64,000 bases of DNA. Origin: Arachis hypogaea (Eukaryota; Streptophyta; Magnoliopsida; Fabales; Fabaceae). Position numbers and translations under genes: made by a program. The DNA lies in NCBI RefSeq assembly GCF_003086295.3, contig NC_092044.1:5544843-5608842 (forward strand), given 5' to 3'. This document shows, one piece after another, positions 23,927-34,290 of this stretch. The stretch's first letter is position 1; each line of letters starts with the position of its first letter. The notes under the pieces were generated by a model that did not search any database, had not been told where the DNA came from, and worked only from the letters and a program-made list of their open reading frames with translations.

Positions 23927-26450
23927 AGATAAGTCTCAATGTAGTCCGTAAAGTTGCACTCGAGTCTCATAGTAATCCTTGAACTTAAAAGTTCTCCATA
24001 TTCGTCCCTGAAGTTGCACTCTAGAACTCAAACTTGTCCTTCCAGCAATTTCTGGCCACCTAGCATTGCCGAAAAGCTGAGTTGGCTGTCTTCATCATAC
24101 GTGGGCGTTACAACAGCTAGCTGATGTGACAAAGTAAACTCTCCCGAATCAATTTGGTCCCTCAATTCAACTTAAAACCCTAATCCCCAAATTTGAAGTC
24201 AGCAGTGCTCACTCTTTCTGATAGCTAGATTCCTCTATAAATATTCTATGGAGTGAGCCCAAAGTTTTAAACATGAATTCATCATTCATCTGAAGCATGT
24301 AATCAGCATCTACGAGTTGCTTAATTATTCAATGCAATTCTCTTAGATCCGCATGGATCCAGTTAGAGTTGGAGAATATATGCAGCCACACTAGCTAGTG
24401 CTAAAGTGATCAAGGCATCAATCCACACATGATATGCTTCATTATTATGCGATCATAACAGCTTTTGTTATTTGGTTAACCTCATATAGATATGACATGT
24501 GAAAAATGTCAAGACAAACGCACCATATATGATAGTTTAGGATAACATTGTTTTGGGTAACCTTTTGGGCAAAGATTCATAAAGTTAGTTGTGTATTGAG
24601 TTTTATAGTTTTCTGCTAATCATATTTTGGGTGTTTTAGTTACATGGTTGGAGATAGGGCCAGAAATGTTTGGTTGCTCTCTTAATATGTAAGCTATTGA
24701 ATCCATAGCTATGGATAGCTTTTGGTCAAACTATATCCCTCTTCTTACACATACTAAGTGTAACTCTCTTTTTGTGATCTTTTTTCCTCTTTAATGTCTT
24801 TCCATTTTATTTTAGACTAAGGTTTAAAGTTGTAAAACATATTGTTATATTATTAAAAATACATTAGAAATTAAACATATTGTAATGACTAAATATCATC
24901 TATGATTTCATAGATCAATTGAAGATGAATACAAAAACTAGTCATAATAGAGCCTATATATCTATATACTCACACTAACAGAATTGGTTAACAGATTTTG
25001 GACTCTATGGAATACTCCATATAATAATAGAGTATAAGTTAATAACCATGACAAAGTAATATAATTTTTTCAAGGCTAATTGGCTAAATCAAACAAGCAT
25101 ACCAGTGACGTTGCTTTTAGTAATTCTCACGAACCTACAAGCAAAAATGTGCAGATTCTTCGAAAAATCTTGACAGCAAGTAACAATAGAATGCATCATA
25201 ATAAACAAGGCGATATCAAACTCTCAACATATACCTCCGAAGTTACACGGCCGCCGAATTTCTCGATGCCAGCAGGCCTAAAACTGTCATCACTGAAATT
25301 GTAGACAATAAACTTCTGCTCCATGTCCAACCACAACTCCAATAATATCTCATCATTTTTGTCGGAAATACAAATCGCCCTCGTAGCGCGCGGAACATTG
25401 AAATCGAATCCAAGGAATTCAGGATAATATATTAAATCAGGCACACACAACAGCTTAGTCCAAGACTCTGCAATTCCATAATCCTTCATGATCAAAACAT
25501 CAGTGAAATGGCTACAGCATGAGAGAACACATAAACTGTTCTTGAAGACCTCTAATGTCAATTCAAACTCATCACTATTGTTACCTCCGAAATCAGGAAG
25601 CGAAATTCGTCGATACGACTCCAATGCCAAATCGAGAGAAACAATGAACCGAATCCAACCAATTAAGCATGCCGCTCACGAATCTTCCATGACAACACGC
25701 AGTGCTGCTGAGAGGAAAGTGCTGAATCCTTCTCCATGAATCAGATCCCAAAGTATGAACCCTAGAGTCGAATTCATGATTCTTAATGTAAAGAACAACC
25801 ACCATCTTGTAACTGTGAGTCACGTGATCGTAGCCGAACCCTGAGATAACGACGGAGAAGCGTTGATCTTCCAATGACGGCAAGTTTCTGAACTTTCTGA
25901 TGAACAGATTCTAGAAAAGGAGATTCCTAGAAACGGTTAAGAGACAGAAGAGGCCGTTACAGGATCCGACTATGGAGTGGTGAAAGTGGGAATCGGGAAC
26001 AGCGGAAGGGAAGAGGCGAGTTACGGTGGCGGAGGTGGAGGTGAAGGCAGAGGAGAGAGAGTAATCGGTGAAATAAGGATCAGCGAGGCGCGTGAAGATG
26101 AGGCGGTGGAAGGAGGTTGCATGGAGATGGTTGAGGGCGAAAGAGGGATCGGTGATGAGGGAATTCCATGACTTGCAAACGGAACAGAATCGGAGGAGGG
26201 TGGTGAGTGGGAGACGAGTAAGGATTTCATGATGAGCTCGAATGGAAGCATGAGTAATACCCACGATCTTCGGTTCTGTAACGTCCACGGCTGCCAACTC
26301 AGTTTTCCGGTAGCGCTACGTGGCTAGAAATTGTTGAAAGGATAAGTTTGAGTTTTGGAGTGCAATTTCAAGGGCGAATATGGGAAACTTTTATGTTCAA
26401 GGACTATTATGAACTTTGAGTGTAACTTTAAAAACTATATTGAGACTTAT
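23927..26450. mobile_element. Pack-MULE-like element carrying an F-box gene copy
   Basis: The ends (23927-24085 and about 26290-26450) are inverted repeats of about 160 bases. On the left the series runs ataagtctcaatgtagtcc, cttgaacttaaaagt, ccatattcgtccctgaagtt, and gagttggct. The right end gives the same series in reverse complement. Both sides are flanked by the 9-mer atatatatg (23918-23926 and 26451-26459), the duplication length expected for Mutator-like elements, although the 9-mer is low-complexity. No transposase is present. The only coding relic inside is an F-box gene on the minus strand, beginning about 40 bp inside the right repeat. The left half (24090-25190) holds no recognisable gene. 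Confidence 0.78.
25196..26251 (-). pseudogene. F-box protein pseudogene (F-box plus associated interaction domain)
   Basis: Translation on the minus strand gives a start MLPFELIM, then an F-box (ILTRLPLTTLLRFCSVCKSW), then SIVGSCNGLFCLLT and F-box-associated repeats including SWRRIQHFP, SYRRISLPDFGG and ESWTKLLCV. In intact families this is the substrate-receptor subunit of an SCF ubiquitin ligase. The frame is broken at least three times: a one-base shift near 26227 between MLPFELIM and the F-box, an in-frame TAG at about 25911, and another shift near 25650. The last frame ends at 25196. The whole copy lies within a 2.5-kb inverted-repeat element, so it is probably a captured host gene that has since decayed. 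Confidence 0.85.
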
Positions 26451-26459
26451 ATATATATG

Positions 26460-26495
26460 GTTTAAGGTTTAGGATTTAGGGTTTATGGTTTAACT
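26460..26495 (+). repeat. Short telomere-like tract
   Basis: Degenerate tttaggg-type units (gtttaaggtttaggatttag, then ggtttatgg) begin immediately beside the right target duplication of the Pack-MULE-like element. A longer similar tract lies at 32161-32285. Confidence 0.55.
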
Positions 26496-27956
26496 TTTTT
26501 TAATGTGTATTTTGCATTCCAATATATATTCTATTCTAAAAGTTAATTCTAATCGTTAATTTTAAATAGGTATAAATTCACACGACAAATTTCAGTCAAG
26601 AAAAAAAATTAATTGTCACCGTGATCAAAGAGTAACAAATTAGATAATATATTTTAAAACAATGATAATTTAATTTAATAATTAATTCTAAAAATAGTAG
26701 CATATAAATAAAGAAATCGAAAGATTTAAAATCATTTCAATTTAAATTAATTTTAAAAACTAAAATAATATCTAAATTTTGTATAAGATAATTTAAATTT
26801 TATTTATAAAAGAGGTAAGATTCTAAAAAATTAATTATTAAATTAATTATTCGTATAAAATATATAATATAAAGTTATTTGATAGATAATTTTTAATATA
26901 TAAATAATTTTGAGTTTTTATATATCTAGTTGGAGGAAAATTTTCCTCTTTTATCATTCCAAAATCCATTTTATCCTCAGTTATTTTTTCAATGAGAAGA
27001 GTAAATTATTGGATAAACTAATTAGATATTATGATTTTGGACATACTCTAATATTATTGTGCTAATATTTAAACTACTTAATTTTTATATTGAGTTAAAA
27101 TTAAGTTAGTCTAATTCTTAATATTTAATAAAAAAAAACTAAGAATACAAAAAAAATATTTAATAGAAGAATATTTTATTATTTAAATATTTGTTAAAAA
27201 TAATTTATATATTTAAATTCTAACTCTCAATTCCTATTTATAGTTATCCACTTTATTATGAATAGTCATTATAAAATCTAATCAATCACATTTTTTAAAT
27301 ATTTTAAATTATTCTCTAGTATTTTATTTTTATATTTTTATATACATTAACACTCTTTTGGGTTGGCTTTGTTTAATCTAGTTGTTGATGGCAATGTTAG
27401 AGATAACTTCAATTTTTTTGTTTAGTGTTTGTATTGTAACTCTGGACTTTCTAAATGCTCCACCTTACTGTGTTGAGCTTCTTATTTCAAAAAAATATCG
27501 ACACTCTTCTAGAATATTCTGTAATCTTTTAAGATCTTCCAAAAATTTGCTAGAACCTTCTAAAACCTTCTATAATATTTTAAATCATTCCAAAATTATC
27601 TAAAACGATCTCAAATTATTTATTATATAAATACAGTTAATATAATATTTTAAAATTTACGGAGAAATAAAGCAAATTAAAAAATAAAGCAAGATATTAA
27701 TTAGTACTATCTATTATGAAATTGAAACAAATTAAAATATTTGATCTAACAACAGTAAAAACTACAAACTACAATCATAGATCAAAACTTTTTACATAGG
27801 CAGAATACCTCAAAAAAAAAAAATCATACATAAACCACAAAAGTAAACCCAAGTCTAATAATTTATTTTTACTAATAACTCCCCAAATAAGATTAGCAAA
27901 TTAGAAATCACAATAAAAATAAATTAAAAAAGGAGAAAGAAAAACATGAATCATCA
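26496..27956. other. AT-rich intergenic DNA with a short degenerate tandem repeat
   Basis: No gene was found. At about 27505-27615 a degenerate repeat of 10-11 bases (agaaccttcta, aaaccttcta and variants) runs for roughly 100 bp. The rest shows no recognisable content. The last part is the presumed 3' UTR of the PRA1 gene. Confidence 0.45.
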
Positions 27957-28517
27957 CTAAGCTGCAGCACCACCATTGTGAACTAGCCCAGTAACTTCTT
28001 CATCCAAGAACAGATCCTCAGTCTTTCGAAACACAGCGTGGGCCACCACAACCACCACTCCCACAGCAACCGCCACCAATATATTCACCGTGGCATCTGT
28101 TAACAACAGTACTGCCACAGTGAATATAGTCATGACGACCACTATAATGCGGTCGTCAATGACGTGACCGTAAAGTAAAAGTGGTTGGTCACGAAGAAAA
28201 TAGAGGAAGAGCCACAGAGCCATTAAGAGAAGGAAAACAATTAATGAAATGGGGTGCCACAAAAGACTAAGGAATAAGATTAGAAGTGCCACCATGGCAT
28301 AGTTCACGCGAAAGTAAGGGACGTTGATTCGAACACGAGACATTGCTTGAGATAGAGTGATGGGGATTCCAAAGGATCGTGGATCCAACATGGTCTTCCA
28401 TGGCTGACGAGTTCCTAGGCCTGCCCTGACCTTGTTCTTGACACGCGAAATGTAAACGAGGTTTGGGGTTGAAGGTGGTGATGACGAAGTTGTTGGGATT
28501 GTGCCATAGGTTGTCAT
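27957..28517 (-). CDS. PRA1 family protein (prenylated Rab acceptor), F-type
   Basis: An intronless frame of 186 residues from MTTYGTIPTT. An in-frame Met three codons upstream (28526) is possible, but the PRA1.F type starts with a Tyr-Gly-Thr-Ile-Pro motif. Residues 25-75 carry the family signature region (RVKNKVRAGLGTRQPWKTML, DPRSFGIP, RINVPYFRVNYAMV). Next come two hydrophobic blocks typical of PRA1: ALLILFLSLLWHPISLIVFL with its neighbours, and IIVVVMTIFTVAVLLLTDAT with its neighbours. A short acidic tail (EDLFLDEE) follows. PRA1 proteins are small integral membrane proteins of the ER/Golgi and endosomes that bind prenylated Rab GTPases in vesicle trafficking. The gene is alone, with repeats on both sides, and looks intact. 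Confidence 0.93.
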   Translation of the reverse strand: MTTYGTIPTTSSSPPSTPNLVYISRVKNKVRAGLGTRQPWKTMLDPRSFGIPITLSQAMSRVRINVPYFRVNYAMVALLILFLSLLWHPISLIVFLLLMALWLFLYFLRDQPLLLYGHVIDDRIIVVVMTIFTVAVLLLTDATVNILVAVAVGVVVVVAHAVFRKTEDLFLDEEVTGLVHNGGAAA

Positions 28518-28660
28518 GTTCCACAATGCCTTCTTCTTCTTCTTCTTGGAATTATATATTGCAAGAGGCTTTGGGTTTGAGAGAAGGAAAAAGGTTATGT
28601 ATGAGTTGGAACTTGGGAAAGGACGTCAACACTAAATGGAGCAACAATTATTAACAGGAA

Positions 28661-28872
28661 AAATATAAGGAGCCGATAGAATATTTGTACAATATATATA
28701 ATGTATAATGTATAATGGAGGTTTAAAAAATATTAGAAATATAACTATTATTGTTACTTTTTTTCATCGGTTGAAACTTTTGGGATTAGTGATATTATAA
28801 CATGGTATTAGAGCTTTAGATATAAAAAATCAAGAGTTCGATCATTGGTGAATTCAAAAATTAGTTTCAATT
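28661..28872 (+). repeat. Dispersed repeat with tRNA-Met primer-like motif, copy 2 (truncated)
   Basis: It shares with 3148-3470 the series aaggagccgat, caatggaggtt-like ataatggaggtttaaaaaat, cttttgggattagtgat, acatggtattagagcttt and caagagttcgatc. The right inverted end is missing. It lies upstream of the PRA1 gene start. Confidence 0.65.
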
Positions 28873-30508
28873 TTTTATTACAATAATTAAAAAAATTAAA
28901 TAAATACATTTAAAAATTATAAATAAATTTAATATTTTTTAAAATTAAATACACATAAAACAAAAATTTAAAATTTAAAATTTCTGTTTTAGATTTAATA
29001 TATTTAATTATTAATATATTATAATTTAAATACATATCTAAAAATTAAATTATTTAAAATTTTGATTCTAAAATTTTAAAATAAACTTTAAACCATCTAA
29101 TTATTAACTAAACATATACAAAACACTCAAAAAAAATAGAAAAATCACGTTTTCTTTAATGAATTTTGTTGTACAAGTAATATTTTTCTTAATATATATA
29201 TATCGTAACATATATTATATTTTAATTCATAAGTTTTAAGTTAAAGATAAAATAAGATCCTCTAACTGAATATTTTGTTCCACCATTTCGATCACAATCT
29301 TGAAAGTATTATTTTTTTTAATCAATAAGTAATAATAGTCTGAAAATAGGTATTTTAACTCTTATTTTTGATAATGTTAATTTTATTTCTATTAATTTCT
29401 GTGTTAATATATATTAAGTAATAATGAAGATATTTCTTTAATTAAGAAGTAACATTATTTAAAAAAACTGATAATATATTTTTTATTAATTTTTAGAATA
29501 TAATGATTAGTTTAGCAAATGAATAATTGGGTCATGCGGTGTAGTGTCTGTTTCTGATTTGTTGTTCCCCCACCCCTTTGGCTCACCTTTTTTTTATACT
29601 ATAAATTTGTGTGTGATATTCAATGATATTTTTCCTAGTATTTTTAACTTTTTTTTTATTTATCATAGTTCCTTAATACTTACATTACATGTACCAAAAA
29701 AGCAAAAAAAAAAAAATAGAGAGAGAAATTCATTTATTTTTCTTTTCTTTTAATGTACTAAATGTTTAGTTACAAAAGAAATGTATAGCACTCTAACATA
29801 ATCAGCATGAAGTGAGCGAATGGTAATTTTTTAACCACCAAAAAGGATTGTAATTTTGTTGTCGTTTTTATTCCTAAGCTATTGTATATGTTTTGTTTTT
29901 GTGGAGTGTGAATGTGTGACCCTTTCATGGTGGGGTTCATCATTGTGATGAGAATCCAAGTTGGAATGTTTGAATTTGATCTTCGTGGAATGATTAATAT
30001 CACAAAATTTCACGTTGCATTTGTCCAATAGTATATTATGATTGAGAAAATAATGACATTGAAAGATTGATGATATAGAAATCCAAATAATTGGAGGCAT
30101 TCATTAGTAAGTTCATTTGTCAAGTTTGGAAGGAGGTTCATGTTCCTTTCTACTTTGTAGTTTTGAATTTTGATGTCATTGGTAAGTAAGTTGAGTTATT
30201 ATTGGAGAGTTAGAAATAAAAAAAAAACAGTAATAATGTCGTCCCAAATAATTTAATTTTTGTTTTAAATAAATTAAATTTTAATAATTTTTTTTAATAT
30301 TTTAGAATATTAGACAAATTAATCTATAATAAAATTAAAAAAAAGACAAACTTATCTCTTTTAAATAAATTTCAAATAATTTAATATTTCCATATCATAT
30401 TATTAATAGATCATATTATTAATACTTTAGAAAAATGAAGTACTAACTTGCCACTTTTTAAACAATTTTACATATTTACTTGTCTTTTTTTACTTTAATT
30501 TTTAGGAA
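28873..30508. other. AT-rich intergenic DNA
   Basis: No gene was found. The small frames at 29544-30100 have no family match and biased composition. Confidence 0.45.
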
Positions 30509-30868
30509 TTAATATATCAGAAAAGCTCTACATACAAGCCCTAATGACTTGTATGGTTTACAAGTTCATTAACAAATAAAATCCCAAAACGCGCTCAAAG
30601 GGTTACGTTGTATACACGCGCTATATAGAGATTCCGCGTATATCTAACTACCAAATTTAAAAGATTTGTTTCCTTCTTCGTTCTCCTTATTTTCAGATTT
30701 GCTCCTTCTTCTTCTCGCGCGTCTTCTCTCCTTCTTCTCGATCGTTCTTTTCTCCTCGTTTCTCACTGGTATGTTCTTTGTCATTTACGTTAGTTCCTTT
30801 CTCTGCAACTCCAGATTCGTTTTTTATTCAATTTCTGAAATCAAAGTTTGAACTCGTTTTTGAAGATT

Positions 30869-32035
30869 ATGGATGATTCAACCTCAGATTGTCAGCTGAA
30901 TCAGGGCAAAGTGGATTATGAATTTGAATCTAACGAAGCTCCTGAGGTTTGATTTACATACGACTACTCTGAATTTTGTTGCAGTCATTTGAATAGCATT
31001 GTGTAGCTGAATAATTCGTGAACATTGACTGTGAAACTAACACGTTAACATGAATCTGTGTTAGTTTTGATTAATTATCTGGAATTTATAGCAGACGCTC
31101 GGGTGTAGATCAGAACTTTTTTGGGTGTATTTTTGCTAGAAGTGTAGGTGTATTTACAGTTTATGGCTTTTTCTGTTATTTTAGCTTTGTTGTCGTTCGG
31201 GTGTATTATAACAGATATGATTGGGTGAGTTTTTAGTTTTTGCCATGGTGTATTCTGCAGCCTGTGTATTTACAGTTTATGACTTTTATTATTATTTTAG
31301 TTGAGTTGTTGCGGTTCGGGTGTATTATATCAGACATGATTGGGTGTATTTTTAGTTTTTGACATTGTGTATTCTGCAGCCTCTCTCTGTTGTTGATGAC
31401 CAGTTTGTTCCGAAGATTGGAATGACCTTTACCACCTTTGAAGATGCTGGAAAATTTTACATGAACTATGTCAAGGCTGCAGGTTTTTCTACAAGAATTC
31501 GGAGCACAAATAGGAAGAGAAACGAGATTAAGAATCAATTGATTACATGTAGCAGAGAGGAAAAATGGAAATCTAAAATATCTCAAACAGCATAGGGAAC
31601 TAAACATGTCCATTCGTCGTACAATAGCGAATAACGAGGAGGCTGCTATTAGACCAAGCAAAACTTACCAATCATTTGTTGTGGTTGCCGGGGGTCATCG
31701 CGAGTTAAATTTTATTGAAAAGGATGTGAGGAATTACATTACGAGAGAAGTGCGAGAAGTGTGGGTGTGCTTAAAGACTTATTTGATAGGAATTGGAATG
31801 ATTTTCTGCTGAATTTTGGTCTTGTGGACAACAAGTGGCTTTCAGGTAATGTTTGTTTAAAATCTGCAGCAGAGGTGTAAATTTAATCTTTTTTCGCGTG
31901 TATTTATAGTCTGTGTTTGGGTGTATTCTGCAGATCTCTATGAAGACCATCATATATGGATTCCAATCTATCTAGATCACCACTTATGGGCAGGGATGAG
32001 AAGTACACAAAGGAGCGAGAGCATGCATTCTTTTG
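30869..32035 (+). pseudogene. FAR1-related (FRS) transposase pseudogene
   Basis: Exon 1 (30869-30946, MDDSTSDCQLNQGKVD...) ends at a GT donor. Exon 2 (from 31380, after ttctgcag) encodes a FAR1 DNA-binding region: GMTFTTFEDAGKFYMNYVKA, then AAGFSTRIRSTNRKRN and LITCSREEKW. The reading then jumps to fragments matching later parts of the family: RELNFIEKDVRNYITREVR; after a frameshift near 31763, NDFLLNFGLVDNKW; and, after an intron, DLYEDHHIWIPIYLDHHLWA with TQRSESMHSF. The zinc-chelating part of the DNA-binding domain, most of the MULE transposase core and the SWIM domain are absent. FRS proteins descend from MULE transposases and some became light-signalling transcription factors. Here the inverted repeats around it show it is still transposon-borne. 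Confidence 0.8.
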
Positions 32036-32160
32036 GGTGTAAAAGCAGTGTTCTTTTGGGTGTATTTTTAAATTTTCTTGTATTTCACATTTTACATATA
32101 TATACTTCAGAATCTTATTTTTATGTTATAAAATACTGTTTGTTTTTTTTTACAACGGTT

Positions 32161-32285
32161 TAAGGGTTTTAGGTATTAGCGTTTAGGGTTTTAGGGTTTA
32201 CGGTTTAGGTTTTAGGGTTTACGGGTTAGGGGTTAAGGTTTAGGTTTTAAGTGTTTAGGGTTCAGAGTTTTAGGGATAAAGCATC
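32161..32285 (+). repeat. Interstitial telomere-like tract
   Basis: About 120 bp of degenerate tttaggg units (tttagggttttagggtttac and similar) inside the FRS-type element. Plant telomeres are (TTTAGGG)n. This tract is degenerate and internal, so it is not a chromosome end. Confidence 0.8.
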
Positions 32286-32844
32286 AGGGGGATAGATTTT
32301 TGGGTGTATATTCAACTTTTTTTGGGTGTAAAAAATGGCAGGTTATGGGTGTATATTTGGTTTGATGTTTTCCTTCATATTATTGTACCTGTAATTCATA
32401 CATTTTGAATACAGCAGAGAGAGTTTAATTATTGAAAGAAATTTTACAATAAACTGGATTATAATTGAAAAATTTTTACAGCATGTGTTCAATTTGTTAC
32501 AGGACTATATAACATTTACATTAATCAGTGTCAATATCCTTAGAATCTATCTGACAATTTGGTGATGCACCCTTAGTGGTGAGATGTGCATCAAGCCACC
32601 GAATCCCAAATCTCTCACAATCGTTTTCTTCTCCTCACTCATGTTTCTGAATTTATCACTTAAGAGATGTGTTGCACACTTAAGGTCTTTGGTTTGATGT
32701 AAACAAAAATAAAATTATAGTCAGATATATTTCTATTATATAAAACTGATTTTATGTAAGACATATATTTGTTCTTACATTTCTTCCAGGTTGGTTTCTC
32801 GCTGCCATTTTTTCTGAAATGAAAAATACATCCAAAGATATCAG

Positions 32845-33000
32845 TAAGATACGCCCATATATATGAGTCAGATACACCCAAAGATATGATTCAGATACAC
32901 CCATAGATATGAGTCAGATACACCCATATATATCAGTAAGATACACCCAAAGATATGATTCAGATACACGCATATATATCAGTCAGATATCAATCAAACA
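32845..33000 (+). repeat. Tandem array of a 28-30 bp unit
   Basis: At least five units of the type atat-agtcagatacacccat or agatatgattcagatacacc follow one another. The core tacaccca is the complement of the gggtgtat motif scattered through the left half of the same element. Looser units continue to about 33190. Confidence 0.8.
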
Positions 33001-34169
33001 TGCATCAATATACAAGGTCAAGCAACATTACAAGGTCAAGCAATATACACCCATGGACAAGCAAATATTAGAGCAGTTGCAACTGTTGACTATATTACAG
33101 TATATCAGTTCAGAAATATACACCCAACAAATTATGCTATATACACCCAACAAAATACTCAATATACACCCACCAAATTACGCAATATACTCCCAAAAAT
33201 CAGTTACTAGAAGAACTAGAACAACAAGAACAGTAACACCTAGAACAACTAAGAAGAACAGAATAACCTAGAAGCAAGAATAACAGTAAAACCTAAAACA
33301 AGTAGAACATTAAAAACTGTAAAATGAGACCTAGAACAAGAAGAACATTAAAACCTAGAAGAACGTAGAAGAACAGTAAAACCTAGTTCTTCGTTTTCGA
33401 AATGTGGAAAATATATAATATGAGTAAAATAGTAACGTAACATACCTTGAATATTATAACTTCGTTTTTTCTGGAGATTGTTGATCGAGAGTTCTATGTT
33501 GTGTTGATGGAGAGTTCTAATCTTCGCGACGAGTCCTATCTCTGCAGTTTGGAATGTTGCTCGAAAACGGACGGTTTGTATTTTCTTCGAAGGACTTGGA
33601 GAAGTGGAAGAGTGCGCCATTAAGGAGCGCTGTTTTGCGAAGAGCAACCGTTGAGTGGAGCGCGTGTAGTTTACGTTCCATTCAAAGAGAGGTGAGTGCG
33701 CGTGTGAGTGAAGTGTGGGCTAGAAACTTGTAAAACTTGTAGGGTCTTTTTGCTTGTATGTGTAGCAGGCCCGTTAATATATTTGTCTAATATCCTAAAA
33801 GATTAGAATTAATTTGTTATTATTTTTGTCAGCAATTAATTTTATTCGTAATAAAAATTGTTAGACAACAATAATTTAATTTAAAATATCATTAAAGGAA
33901 AATTGTTGGGAGACTCTTCTTTTTTTATGATATTTGTAATTCAACTCTTTATAATACGATTTAGATATCAATGATTTTATTGAAGAAATTAAAAAAAAAA
34001 CTACTTCTATTTATTATTATCTGTCACTTTAATTTATCTATTTGCTTTATAATATCTTTCAGCATTTTATATAAAATTTAATATTAAAATATTAAATATA
34101 TCTTAATATATAAAAGTGATGAAAATTATTATACTTTTTTAATTTGATTATGTTATTTTTACCGTAAAA

Positions 34170-34290
34170 ATTCATATGCAGCTGTTTTTATGTAAAGCTG
34201 ATAGTTAAAAATTATTAGATGTTTTGATATATTTGACTAAATTGTTATCTAATATATAAAGTTTATTAACGGTTAGTTGCATTCGAGTTT
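34170..34290. mobile_element. Strongly diverged copy of the palindromic MITE
   Basis: The order atgcagctg, gtaaagctgatagtt, attagatg, tttgactaaattgttatcta matches the core of the family seen at 2075-2220, but the outer ends are decayed. Confidence 0.4.

Larger units (their letters stand above)
30518..33773 (+). mobile_element. FAR1/FRS-type Mutator-like element, internally deleted
   Basis: The ends are short imperfect inverted repeats. The left begins cagaaaagctctacatacaa; the right, read on the other strand, begins cgggcctgctacacatacaa. Both continue to acaagtt, and both contain cacgcgct a little further in. They are flanked by an exact 9-bp duplication, ttaatatat (30509-30517 and 33774-33782). 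Inside is a decayed FAR1-related transposase gene (30869-32035) with most of its core missing. There are also many gggtgtat units, a telomere-like tract and a tandem array. A frame on the minus strand at the right end (33620-33348, beginning MAHSSTSPSPS) is not recognised. The 3.26-kb length fits a deletion derivative of a larger autonomous element. Confidence 0.75.

Noticed and set aside
25977..26171. Gly/Glu-rich + frame
   Set aside because: It is antisense to the F-box pseudogene.
26021..26251. Ser/Pro-rich frame beyond MLPFELIM
   Set aside because: Only the first eight residues belong to the F-box protein; the rest is the shifted frame after the one-base break.
32845..33190. CRISPR-like array
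   Set aside because: Units are directly adjacent and degenerate without unique spacers, and the genome is eukaryotic. It is an ordinary tandem array in a transposon.
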